A DNA stretch of 64,000 nt from Rutpela maculata (Eukaryota > Arthropoda > Insecta > Coleoptera > Cerambycidae). Where the stretch lies: NCBI GenBank assembly GCA_936432065.2, contig OW386286.2:8797208-8861207 (forward strand), in the 5' to 3' direction. The notes under the pieces are model-generated. The model had not been told where the DNA came from. It searched no databases and saw only the letters and a program-made list of their open reading frames with translations. Shown in pieces: positions 10,883 to 21,145 of the stretch (position 1 is its first letter; every line of letters starts with the position of its first letter). The translations under genes and the position numbers were made by a program.

Positions 10883-11293
10883 ATGCCGGATAAATATTGT
10901 GTACCTGGCTGTACAAGCAATTACAGTTCTTCATCTGAAGGTTATGTCCGAGTCTTTAGATTTCCCAAAGAACCAGAACTGAGGAAACAGTGGCTAAAGA
11001 GAATTCTTAGGGAAAATTGGCAGCCTACAAAATATTCAGTGGTGTGCATAAAACAGTTTTATTACAGTGCTATATCCAAATCTGAAAGATACAAAGATGC
11101 TTACGGTGTGTGGAAGGAGAGGGAAATGGAAAAGTTTATGTTAGTGTCTGGTGCAGTGCCCCAAATATTTCCCAAATTGCCGGCATATTTAACACACAAG
11201 GAAGAACGTAAACGTCGGGATCCTGAGGAAAGAAGGCAGAAACCGTTTCAAATTGAGCAAGCTAAAACTGAGCAGTGGTTAAAAAATGACTAA
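10883..11293 (+). CDS. THAP-domain protein, zinc ligand His replaced by Gln
   Basis: A 136-codon frame starting at an ATG in good context (AACAAAATGCC). It encodes an N-terminal THAP domain: YCVPGC supplies Cys6 and Cys10, FRFPKE follows, Trp37 is the conserved core Trp, VCIKQFY holds Cys55, and AVPQIFP (91-97) is the closing AVPTIF box. THAP domains bind DNA through a C2CH zinc site; here the expected His of C-x2-H is Gln58 (CAG), a one-base change from His. The tail is charged (EERKRRDPEERR). The frame stops at 11293, while THAP-like protein sequence continues in other frames, so this is the 5' end of a broken longer gene. It lies within TIRs and is likely transposon-derived. Confidence 0.72.
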   Translation: MPDKYCVPGCTSNYSSSSEGYVRVFRFPKEPELRKQWLKRILRENWQPTKYSVVCIKQFYYSAISKSERYKDAYGVWKEREMEKFMLVSGAVPQIFPKLPAYLTHKEERKRRDPEERRQKPFQIEQAKTEQWLKND

Positions 11294-11680
11294 AAGACTC
11301 AGACATTCCGAAGACATTAGTAGTAAAGAATATGACAGTGTTTAGAACCTTATTTGCACCCCTAATGAAGTTGTCTTTTATAAATTATGCTGTGAAAATA
11401 TTCCCCGTATTACTGCTAGTGTGAAGATTTCTGAAGATATGAAATGGCAGGTTACTCTTGAAAATAAAATGTTAACAAAATAACAGTTACAATGGATATT
11501 ACCTTTGATTCTACAGTACTTTAAAATCAAAGATATTACCTAATAGTACGGTAAGTCGTTTTTCACAATTAGAAAATGTCCTAATGGGGTACAAGCAAGA
11601 GGAGGCACAAAATCAATATAATGAAACTCTTGTATTAAGTATTAAAGAAGATTTAACGACCTAGGTTTTTCAATTAATTG
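11294..11680 (+). pseudogene. Decayed continuation of the THAP-element protein
   Basis: Plus-strand fragments read SVKISEDMKWQVTLENKML near 11410-11475 and STVSRFSQLENVLMGYKQEE near 11550-11600, in shifted frames with stops between. The first resembles the stretch before the transposase core in THAP-bearing transposon proteins. No catalytic motif was found; the rest of the transposase is missing. Confidence 0.4.
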
Positions 11681-12594
11681 TAAGCAAATAATTTATTTTG
11701 TCACAAAAATATTTTCATGTAATTCTCTGAATAAACAACATTGCCATTGACAACAAAATTTATTATTCATTACTCCCCGATAAAGAAATCATTATACCCT
11801 ACTCAGCAACCTACACAATCATCGCCCTAGCGATAACTGGTGGATGAAGGTAAATTTCCGTCCATTTAGGGTTGAGGAGAGTCGGAGATGAAGGTGAATA
11901 TTTTTATCGTGATCAACGCCTGCGAAAACGGGGGAGGGCGTATTGACGATTCAAAGTGTAATTAATGAATTTTACACCCATTGGTAGGGTTGAACAACCT
12001 CCTAGGTCGCTACCACCTTCTCCTCCGTAGAAACTGAAGAGATATGCACAGGAGTAATGATCACATGAAAAAAAACCTGTAAATCCTGGCATGCTTTCTG
12101 GTGAGTGAGGGGTGGTTTCTGCCCATGCGACACCGAAAACGAGGGGATACGCGTTTGAACCGAATCATTTGAAAAAAAATGATTTTCCATCCCTAGAGAG
12201 GGTAAATCAACCCCCTAGGCCTGCTGTCTGGATTCCACTTACTCTATGTAATTTAAATTATAACCCGCCAATAAATCACTACCCAGACCAGTTTATATAT
12301 GAACACATAAAGTGATCCATAAAAGGGGGTGGTTAAAAGGGATGGTTTTTGGCCGCCTCAGGGGGTTGCGCCAATCAAAAACTTCTCCCACCACTTCCAT
12401 CGTGTTCAGCACCCACGAAAACGGAGGGGAAGATAATCTCGTCTTTGGACGAAATATTTACACTATTTTTGCCTTCATTACATAGACTATTAGTAGGACT
12501 GACAGAGTTTAAGATTGCAGCGTTGCCATATCGTACACTCCGGCCTGTTCATATTAAAGACGGTCGTGGTTAAACAATATGTTTCTTATGTATT

Positions 12595-13280
12595 TTTCGA
12601 CGCTGAATTCGAATCTATTTTTAGTTTTGCTCTATCACGTCAGGATTTTGAGATATCCTAACCTAAAAGTGCAAATACACGGTTTTTGACATATTTGAAG
12701 TTATGTAGCTTTGCGAAACCATGTATGGGATCTTACAGTACAAATCTTCCACTTTAACACGTTCACTGCTGATGTCGTCATATGGAGACGCAGTAGTATA
12801 TTGCGCAATGCTGGTGTCGCCATATGGCGATCTGATCCTATGTATATTCTATTGTCAAAAACTTACTCAGCACCTGGCGATACTTAACAAAATCCCTTCA
12901 GCAGCGAACGTGTTAAAATGCCGTTGAGTTTGCTCAAATATATATATTTTTTTTCGCTGAGATATCGAATTTTTAATATTGTCTGTTCATATCATATCTT
13001 TCCCAATACATTTAATTAGTACGGAAACCTTATGGTCATTATTTAAATTGCAATATCTCGGCAAAAAAAAAAGATATTTGAGCAAACTCAACAGCATTTT
13101 AAAGGTGAAGACTTGTACTTTAAGATACCACACATGGTTTCTTGAGAAAAAAATTCTCGAAGCTAAGTAACCTCAAATAAGTCAAAAAACCTTGTTTTTT
13201 GCACTTTTAAGTTACGATATCTCAAAATCCTGACGTGATAGAGCAGTTCTGAGACCGGATTCAGATTTAGCGCACCGAAA
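12595..13280. mobile_element. Palindromic non-autonomous element
   Basis: The left arm (CGCTGAATTCGAATC..., CAGGATTTTGAGATATC, GTTGAGTTTGCTCAAATA) is mirrored on the right by GAGCAAACTCAAC (13080-13092), GATATCTCAAAATCCTG (13217-13233) and GGATTCAGATTTAGCGC near 13257-13273. The arms are about 250 bp or more and almost meet. The left arm is split by a 155-bp MITE at 12758-12912. No coding was seen. Confidence 0.65.
12758..12912. mobile_element. piggyBac-like MITE flanked by TTAA
   Basis: TTAA at 12754-12757 and 12913-12916 flank a 155-bp insert with 15-16-bp TIRs (CACGTTCACTGCTGA / TCAGCAGCGAACGTG). Removing it restores the arm of the surrounding palindrome, CACTTTAA-AATGCCG. TTAA duplication is the piggyBac signature. 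Confidence 0.75.
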
Positions 13281-14285
13281 ATCTAGAAAAGTATAGTAGC
13301 GTTTTTGATACAAAAAATTTGCCTAATTTTGTAGGCCTGTGAATCTTACATGATACTTAACTAAGGTATATGTATAGAATAAACCTTCAAGCAATGAACT
13401 TTAAGCCTATTATTTTTGTTTAGAAGATATACTTTAGTTTTAAATAGAATACAGTACATTTCATACTACCTTTTGTTATATAGATATTTATATAAATTGA
13501 CTATTGGTTTACCAAACTGAACATTTGCTATTTAGAATTTACTCGGTGTAAGCTTTATAATAGACGAATTTCTATAACACCTTGTCCTGTAATGTAGCAG
13601 CAGCTCGTTAAGCGAATACTAAAGACCATATTTATTAGGTTGGATGGTCTGATGGTTCCACCCTTTGATTTTATAGAGCAAGGGATACCAACTAATGCAT
13701 TATAGTCATTAGTTTAATGAAGTTTGGTAGTTAAATCTCACCCTATCCATTTATTAGTTCTCTCGCCATATGAGGTTAGTATCAAGAGATTTCGAGCCAA
13801 GTCTGTGTAACGTTATCGCAAGATTAAGGAGATAGCAACAAAGTGACGTATACGAGGATAATGGTTCCTCCTGTTCGCCTAAGTAAAATAGATAGACAGA
13901 ATTTTTCTATTAACTAAGTAGATTTTTGGAGTCCGGTCACTTATAATATTGTTCATGTAATCAATCAGCATTTGAGGTATCGCAAGTGATTTGTTGGAGA
14001 AATTAGCATGTAGTGACACTCTCTGATTGAGCTGTTAGGTGATTTTGGCACACCAGAGAAAGCAAAAGCAAAGCAATCTTAAAAATATATATATAAGCAT
14101 AGAACCGCCTTAAAAAAAAATAGGTAACTAAAAATTAATATTATTTTCGTTGTTTGTTCATTTTTACGCCAACCTCAATATCTATATTACTAACCGGGCG
14201 ACTGGATGAAATTTCATTTCATAATTTTTAGTTATCTTTTTTGAAGGCAGTTCAATTTTTTGAAAAAAATATTTAACCTACTTTA
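13281..14285. other. No gene recognised
   Basis: AT-rich with no supported open frame, repeat pair or RNA gene. Confidence 0.45.
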
Positions 14286-14639
14286 TAGTACAGTACAGAA
14301 GTAGTAGCAGTACAGTACCTTGTCTAGAGGTAAAAAATTTGCAAAACTTCGGAATAATGTCATATTGAATGATAATTTTTTTTATGGGTGATTCTTGTAG
14401 AAGGTATCATCTTCAGTTTCTATATCGTCCCGGCGCTTGCTCTTACCTCTGATTTGATTTAGAGGTAAAAAAAATAATATATGGAAAAGTATTGATTATT
14501 AATTTTTGAAATGCAGTATGTTTATGTTTTTGGGGTCGTTGATTACGAATCTGATGTCAAAATAAAAAAAAATCAAATTGGTGGTTTCAATATGGCGGAC
14601 GGAAGTGAAGCAAAATGTAAAAAAATTCTTGATTTCGCA

Positions 14640-14921
14640 TTATAATTTATGCTTATAAGTTTTTATATCAAGAAATGGGGAATGACCTTCAAACCATTGT
14701 ACTAGCTTTTGGACATCTCCTTCATCCCTTTTTTTGCGAGTCTCTTGCTTCGATGTGCGCTCTGATGTTTTAAATGATACATTGCAAAAATTTTCGAAGT
14801 TCTCGCAAATATCATGAATCGTTGCTACACCACTGACCCATTTAGCGCAAGAACTTTCACTACTTGTAATTAATCCCCCAAATACTTTCATAGATTTCAA
14901 AAAAAAAAGTTTTTTCGACAT
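14640..14921 (-). pseudogene. DTD/cysteine-rich family protein, upstream fragment (tentative)
   Basis: A 93-codon minus-strand frame contains MKVFGGLITSSESSCAKWV, HDICENFENFCNVSFKTSE and KRDEGDVQKLVQWFEGHSPF. The block RD..DV.KL..WF..H.PF is one I associate with the upstream half of the same repeat-associated family as 9701-10215 and 48827-50644 (recalled, not searched). It sits at the left side of Z copy A. Its acid/base-rich composition is unlike the AT-driven random frames nearby. Truncated at both ends. Confidence 0.4.
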
Positions 14922-15245
14922 TACAGTTTAAAATGCATTTGTTTTTCTAAAGCAAGTGCTTTAAATGAGCAAAAAAAATGAGCATCTAGGTAATGCTACA
15001 TTTTAACGAAAAACTGTATCTGAGACAATTCTAATTGGATAATTAGAGTAACAAAATGGCGACCTTTTTATATAAAAAAAAATATAAATACGCATATTTT
15101 TCAGTCATAACTTCTTTATTTCTTATGCTACAGAAACGAGTAAAAAATAATTTGAAAGCGCAATTACTTGTCTTTAATTTCATTTCTTAGCATGCTTGAC
15201 GTAGGGGTCACAATTTCTGAGTTATTTAACAATTTAAACTACATT

Positions 15246-15663
15246 CAAAGGCGGATCTGGACCTTGAGCTTGGGGGGGGGGGGGGTAACACCGAACCCAA
15301 AATTTTTTGATGAGCGGGGGAGCAGAAATCCGAAAAAAAATTTTTTTCGTTCCATTTGAAGAGCGGGGGGGGAGACGAAATTTTTTTGAAGAGCAGGGGG
15401 GAGAAATCCGAAAAAAAAATTTTTCATCCCAAAATTTTTTTGAAGAGCAGGGGGCAAAAATCCAAAAAAATTTTTTCATCCTAAAAAAATAAAATTTTAA
15501 AATGAGAGTTTCTTGGGGGGGGGGGGTAATTACCCTGTTAAAAAAATTTATCTTCCCAAAATTGACAAAAATCATAACATTTTAAAACAAAAATTGATAA
15601 TTTACAGTATCTGGGGGGGTAATTACCCCATTACCCCCCCCCCCCCCCATAAATCCGCGCCTG
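15246..15663. mobile_element. hAT MITE with 8-bp target duplication
   Basis: An exact 8-bp duplication ACTACATT (15238-15245 and 15664-15671) flanks a 418-bp element with ends CAAAGGCGGATCTGG / AAATCCGCGCCTG. The 8-bp duplication and CAGG-type ends are hAT hallmarks. The interior is G- and C-homopolymer rich. The empty site is visible in Z copy B near 21735. Confidence 0.88.
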
Positions 15664-16495
15664 ACTACATTTTTCGTCTTATAAACGATCGGACGCCATT
15701 TGTAAACTTTCATATCTCCGAAACTATCAAATCTATGTAAATAAATAAGAAAAGCCAAATTCATTATCAGTTTATGAGCTTTATCTTTTTCACTAAAACT
15801 AATATTTATTGAAATATTTGGAAGAGAAAAAAAAATTACGTTTTGTCGAAAATACCTGTATAGTTTAAACTTTAATTTTTTCTATAGCAAGTGCTGTATA
15901 CAAACGAAAAAATTTGAGCATCTACATCATGCTATATATTAATGAGAAACAGTGTTTGAAATTCCTTTTTTTTAATTACTGGCTAATTACAGTAACAAAA
16001 TGGCGACGTTGCTATTAAAAACATGTGAAGACGCACATTGCTTCGGTCATAACTTCTTTGTTTTTTATGGTACAGAAACAAATAGAAAACTAGTTGAAAG
16101 CTTAATTAATAACCAATTATTCTACTTATTAGCATTTTTGACGTAGGTGCCACAGTTTCTGAGATATTTAACTCTCACTCTAAATAATTATCTTATGAAC
16201 ACTTAGATCCCAAATATAAACTTAAATATCTCCGAAATTATTAATCCTGCATCAATAAACAAAAAATATAATTAATTCCCAGTTTGTACTTTCTGTAATT
16301 GGTCAGCAACATTTTTCCGATAAAGTAATACTTTTCGAAATACTTGACGAAAGCCATTTGGAAATACCTTTTTTTAAGCTAAAACCGCAATTTTGAAGTC
16401 GTTATAACTTAAGAACTATCAATTTATGTGAAAAATTGCATCGAACGTTTTCTTCTTAAAATTTGATTGTTTTCATCTCCAATAAATATATATTC

Positions 16496-16536
16496 TTTTT
16501 AAGTGCCACCCCCTGAGAAGGGGTGGCACTTAAAAA
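16496..16536. repeat. 17-bp perfect hairpin at the edge of a Z sub-unit
   Basis: TTTTTAAGTGCCACCCC (16496-16512) pairs with GGGGTGGCACTTAAAAA (16520-16536) around a 7-nt loop CTGAGAA. The same GTGCCACCCC/GGGGTGGCAC motif is found at about 21146-21172, 42535-42549 and 44007-44020, so it belongs to family Z. Confidence 0.75.
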
Positions 16537-16679
16537 GCAAGAAAATTAGCAAGCCTCCCCGCACAATATAGAAACTTTTCTGTGAAAGATTTACTAGTAT
16601 ACTACCAAAAATGAACCAAATCCGTTCAATATGACATTATTCCGAAGTTAAAACCTCTAGTTACTGTACTATTAGCGAA

Positions 16680-17165
16680 TAGTCCACAGTACATCGCCCT
16701 TTTTTTTCTAATGATTAGTAACAGGCTGAATTTTCGTGAGTAGCTTCGTTTTGACGAAACGCCCAACTTTTCTGTCTGCAAAAATTCTCGGTAGTGGTAG
16801 CTAATAGCAAAAATTATTTTTTCTATTTCGCACGAATTAGACAATTCGACAACCTGTCGAATTATTTTGGCAATATATTTTTCTTTCGTTAAACGTTTGT
16901 TTAAAGAGTTTGTTTTTCGATTGCCTTGGTTACGTCTGCGCGAGTTAATTATAATAAGCCCCGTGTTTGTCCACAACATATTGCCAAAATAATTTGTCGA
17001 ATTGTCTAATTCGTGTGAAAGAGAAAAAATAATTTTTGCTATTAACTACCACTACCGAGAATGTTCGCAGAGACAAAAGTTGGGAGTCTCGTCAAAACGA
17101 AGCTACTCACTAAAATCCAGCCTGTTACTAACCATTAAAAAAAAGGGCGATGTACTGTGGACTAG
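16680..17165. repeat. Inverted repeat, ~195-bp arms, 99-bp spacer
   Basis: Left arm 16680-16877 and right arm 16977-17165 are near reverse complements (e.g. CCAAAATAATT..GTCGAATTG on both inner sides, GTACATCGCCC / GGGCGATGTAC on the outer sides). Open frames run outward through each arm and encode near-identical peptides only because the arms are copies; they are not accepted as genes. It abuts the right end of Z copy A. Confidence 0.8.
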
Positions 17166-17239
17166 AACTTATATTAGCTTCTATTTAATATCAGCTACTG
17201 TCACCGAACGCTAAAAATTCACTAAATAATTAATTTCTA

Positions 17240-17730
17240 GCTTATCGCTGAGAAATCTAAAAAACGAATTAACTAAAAAGAAGCACATACTCGAGACATA
17301 CCGAATGACCAAAAAATATTTCAAATTTTCCTTAAAGTAAAAAAGTTATTCACCCATTTCCAATGAAATGTTTAAGGAAAGTGTCATCGAGAGCGCAAAA
17401 GATTCAGTTAATAATCGCGTGGATGAAAAAATCAATCAGAAAAATATCCAGAGCTAAGCATGTCATTAAGGACTATTAAATGGCCGCAAAAGAGTACAAT
17501 TTTTTCTTAAAACAAAAAAGTTATTCACCAATTCCAATAAAATTTTTAAGGAAAATGTCACCGAGCGCGCAAAAACTTATTAAGCGCTTCGCTGAGAAAA
17601 TTAATATACAAATTAACCAGAAAGAAGCACATCATAGAGGACTAACAAATAACTACAAAATATTTCAAATCCTTCAAAAACTAAAAAAGTTACAACCACT
17701 TTGCAATAAAATTTTGGGCGGAAATTAATT
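17240..17730. repeat. Diverged tandem/direct repeats
   Basis: A block AAAAAGTTATTCACC..TTCCAAT.AAAT.TTTAAGGAAA..GTCA occurs at 17338-17400 and 17514-17574. The block AAAGAAGCACAT...AAATATTTCAAAT occurs near 17278-17330 and 17620-17675. They indicate a duplicated unit in a candidate regulatory region upstream of the promoter at 17790. Confidence 0.55.
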
Positions 17731-17789
17731 CCTAGAGAGCCTTTTTGAACAACCCCGACAAATCTGAAATTGTTTACAACCCCAGAGAG

Positions 17790-17851
17790 TATAAAAGAAA
17801 AAATTTATTCATCACGGTCAGTTCCAGATAGTTCGTCAGTTCGTCAAGTTC
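17790..17851 (+). promoter_or_regulatory. Candidate insect core promoter (TATA-Inr-DPE)
   Basis: TATAAAAG at 17790-17797, TCAGTT initiator at 17818-17823 (A at 17820 as +1), and AGTTC at 17847-17851, which matches the DPE consensus RGWYV at exactly +28 to +32. The TATA-to-initiator distance (-30) is standard. Such triads are known from arthropod LTR retrotransposons and some genes. No protein gene follows, so an LTR remnant is the likeliest owner. Confidence 0.5.
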
Positions 17852-20420
17852 TCCGGCAACAAGTCAACTACAGCTCATCTACACTCAGGCTTGTCTATAC
17901 AACCAGACACTGCCGCCATATTATGCACAAGACGTTCCAAAACGCGTTTCGCCGACGACTAAGTTCCACTGCGTACGAAACGAAAATCACCGCCAAATTA
18001 CCTGTGCCAATGTTGTAGAACTCTCCAAAATCGTCCCAAGTTGAAGACAGAATCAAAATTCGACTTAGGCAAAAATTTCATTTAAGGACATTTTTAAGAG
18101 TCTGCAGAGGCACAGATCAGTCCATAAGGATCGTTTTGGGTTCTATAAGGCGTTAGAAATGACCAGGTGAAAATTCGAAGTAACACCGAATTTTCACTTA
18201 GGAAAATATGTTTTTGGTCCAGGATATGAGAGCGAAAGTATATAATGACAAAGATGTATGAATAATATACTTTTTCAAAAGTACCACAAATTGGACTTTG
18301 AAAAATAATATTTTTGAAAGGGCGTCGAAATTCGGCTTAAGAATCGATTTATCGAAAGTACGCTAAAATTTCACTTGCAGACTAATTTTTCAAAACTGCG
18401 TCAAAATTTGGCTTGAGAATCGATTTATCAAAAGTACGCCAAAATTTCACTCGCAGATTAATTTTTCAAAACTGCGTTGAAATTTGGCTTGAAAATTGAT
18501 TTTTCAAAAGTACACCAAAATTGGGCTTAAAATAGATTTTTCAAAAGTACCACAGTCAGTTTAAAAAGTACCACGAAAATATACTTCCTCCACCAAAGAC
18601 ATTGACCTTTGAGGTACGGTCATTGAAAGCCCAGTTCTAAAGTATGAGCATAAAATTTTAGCGATGCATTGCATCTAAAAGGCAAAATAGACGATTTTAA
18701 CAAAGCCGGCGTAGTGCCGATAAGCAAAAATGGATAAAAATCAATGCACATGCACAAGGCCGGTTTCTCGCATGGAAAGAGTTTGGCTCACAATTTGGTC
18801 GAGCGCGTTGAGTGGTCCCGACAAAGTGATGGTAGGAAAGCCAATAGCGGGGCTTTCCAAATGACAAAGTTATAGAGGAAAACGCCTTGTGCATAAAAAA
18901 TAAAAAATTCAATTTTGCCTAAAAGTCGCTCGAAGGTGGGTTGCTGCCATATCGATAATATTGAACAACTGCATAGGAGCAAGTAAATCGTGGACTGATC
19001 GAACGCCATTAAACTTATGCAGTTATAAGTCCTCACGAATGTGTTTGAGTACGTGAACCGCCACGATACAAGAACTTTAAAGCTAAGTAGTCTCTAGCGA
19101 AACTAAATTCATTTTGTAAAACTTTTTTAAGTTAAAATCAGTCAGCCGTAATTATGAATTACAAATAGTCTCAGACTTCTTCAAAAAGCTCGCATTTTGA
19201 TTCTGAGAAGGTATGCATGAATCTTTTCTACCTAATCGATCGTTAGCGTAAGCGCTCTCGCTTGTATGGTCTGAAAGCCATTACCTTGATAGGGGAAGGC
19301 ACGATTCTTATCTTGAGAATTTTGTATAACCATTTCTGTTAAATAAACGTATTCTTTGAACTATTGTTTCTTAATTGATCTTGAAGCCTGTTGACGGTCT
19401 ATAATCCCTGGAACTTTCGTATCGAAAACCGGATGTGTCGAGTATATCGGGACGGTCGTCGGGACAGTCACCGTTATTGACCTCTGTGTCTTGACGTCAC
19501 GATAAAAACAATGAAATTTCTTAAAATAAGGAGCAGTTTTAATTTTGTTAAAAAGACAATGATATATTTTTCTTTAACATATATGCCTTTTTATTAGGGA
19601 AATACATAGTGTCCCGATATAGTTTCCGGACATTTATGGCAACCCTAGTCATTACCGATCTGTGGTAGTGCAGCCTTGGTCTATTATCCGGCTATCGAAG
19701 TGCATCTTATCTCGAACCCGCCTGGGAGGTAGAAGAACGGCGACTGGCGCCCCCTGAGAAATAAATTGGTGTCGCGTCATTTTGACGCCCGGTGGTGCGT
19801 TCTTCTACACCAACAACGGTTACTAGATTAACTTACAAACAGCGGTTGAACATATAATATATAAGTCTTTAATCTATGGATTGGACATAGAAGATTTTCA
19901 GATAGCGCTACAATGGTAAATCAAAGTTTTCGTGTTTTAAAACTGAACATAGCCGAAATTTTGAATTAAACTTATTTTCCATGTTCTTAAAAATAACTTA
20001 TAAGTCCGGTAAAGTCTAAGGTGGAGTATGTATGAGTTGGTAACACGACGTACGATTTGATATGCGATGCGCATAAAGCTATCACAGTGACATAGAGATG
20101 AACTAGTTGCGTATGTCTTATTCTCTTAGTTTATATGATGAAGTGACCTTTGGACGCGCCAGCTTAGAGTTTACTCGACTATAGCCGAAATTCCAATTTT
20201 AAAAATTATTTCTGTGTTTTAAGATCGGACATAGTCGATTTTTCAAATAAAAATTATTTTCCAACTTTTAAAAAATAATTTAGCTGGACTTCAATTAAAA
20301 TACATTTTTTGAGTTTTACGGCTGGACACAATTTTTTGACATTTTTTAAAGTCAAACAGAATCAATCCCAAACATTTTCTCAGACTGAAATTTTTTCAAA
20401 ACAAAACTGAATCGCCCCAA
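17852..20420. other. Unassigned region, possible LTR-type remnant
   Basis: Contains a 76-bp tandem array (18322-18560), a CACTGCCGCC-bearing stretch after the promoter, an AATAAA near 19341, and two diverged ~70-bp direct repeats (19929-20000 and 20217-20290, sharing GACATAG..CGA and TTATTTTCCA). A weak inverted pair TATCGGGAC / GTCCCGATA lies at about 19446 and 19612. No gag-pol coding was found. Confidence 0.4.
18322..18560. repeat. 76-bp tandem repeat, ~3 units
   Basis: Units begin GCGTCGAAATTCGGCTTAAG (18322), GCGTCAAAATTTGGCTTGAG (18398) and GCGTTGAAATTTGGCTTGAA (18474): spacing 76 and 76 bp. Each carries ATCGATTTATC.AAAGTACGC and TAATTTTTCAAAACTGCG. The last unit is degenerate. Confidence 0.8.
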
Positions 20421-21145
20421 CGACATTCACGATCGACTGTTAGGCTTGCTGTCATCCTAAACTTTTACTGGGAAATACTTGTGTTTTATTTTTAAACTTA
20501 AGTGAAATATAAGGGCACAAGCACAAGCGCCTGACTCTTAGACCTTCAGGACATAATCAGTTGTCCTGAACTCTCCGCTAACATTGAAGCCACATCTTCC
20601 ATTTTTTTTTGGTCTCGAACTTTTTAAATCAATAAAATGTGAAAAAAATGTATTTTTAAAGAAAATTGTTTTTTTTGTTTCCACCATATCTTTAAAACTA
20701 TTAAAGGTACCGAAATTTGTTTTGTGTCAAATTTTAGCACACACTGTAGCGCTTTTACCAATATAAACGGTTTGGGCACAATTCGCACTTTCATTTCTCT
20801 AAAAATCAAATAAACTAAAAATACATATTTTGTGTATTGAAATCTTCACCAATCGATAAACTTTTTTATTTTTGAAAATATTTGCATACATGCAGCGAAG
20901 AAAATAAAGCCTAATAATCACAAAAGTTTTTGAAACAATATGTTTTTTCCTAAAGTGTACCGTTTGGCAACAGCGATTTTTTTTATCAGCGCTAAACGCG
21001 ACATTGGGACGCAATTAATACACCTCGCATGCAGGGTTGGTCAGTTTAATCGCGTAGAAGTAGCGTTAGTTGAATTTAGATTAATATATGGCATTCTAGG
21101 TTGGGGTGGAGTTGCTTACTGTCATCTAAAAAATTCATAAAAAAT
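20421..21145. other. No gene recognised
   Basis: AT-rich sequence with no supported features. CAGGGTTGGTCAG at 21031 resembles a hAT-like end but has no partner. Confidence 0.45.

Larger units (their letters stand above)
10537..12570 (+). mobile_element. THAP-encoding DNA transposon with ~50-bp TIRs
   Basis: ACCACGACCGGCTTTAATGT (10537) continues GAACAGGCCGG and later ATGTGGCAACG. The right end at 12521-12570 is the reverse complement with scattered mismatches. The 2.03 kb between holds a THAP reading frame and decayed continuation. No clear target duplication was seen. THAP plus TIRs would fit P or Kolobok superfamilies; this is inference. From 11700 to 12520 the interior is more GC-rich and shows a doubled CCTCCTAGGTCG / CCCCCTAGGCCTG block near 11990-12230 without coding support. 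Confidence 0.55.
14286..16668. repeat. Repeat family Z, copy A
   Basis: Ends are an inverted pair: AGAGGTAAAAAATTTGCAAA then ACTTCGGAATAATGTCATATTGAA (14326-14377) against TTCAATATGACATTATTCCGAAG (16626-16648) and CCTCTAGTTACTGTAC. Internal units repeat in the same order: a GCAAGTGCT motif, a TAATTAGAGTAACAAAATGG motif, a CATAACTTCTTTATTT motif and TTTCTGAGTTATTTAAC, at about 14930-15240 and again about 15880-16180. The right arm holds AGCTAAAACCGCAATTTTGA. Copies B (21146-22715) and C (42535-44170) share this structure. A hAT MITE at 15246-15663 interrupts it. Confidence 0.75.

Noticed and set aside
15234..15740. Proline- and phenylalanine-rich frames
   Set aside because: They fall in the G/C homopolymer tracts of the hAT MITE at 15246-15663.
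16626..17214. Two similar open frames (minus 16626-16979, plus 17002-17214) as paralogous genes
   Set aside because: They are the two arms of one inverted repeat; similarity is explained by DNA copying.
18322..18560. CRISPR array
   Set aside because: Contiguous 76-bp tandem units without spacers, in eukaryotic sequence.
18697..19036. Minus-strand frames as genes
   Set aside because: No motif, overlapping frames, no start context or neighbours to support them.
19740..19765. TGGCGCCCCCTGAG as a retroviral-type primer binding site
   Set aside because: Only the first seven bases match such sites, and no LTR end or gag-pol coding adjoins it.
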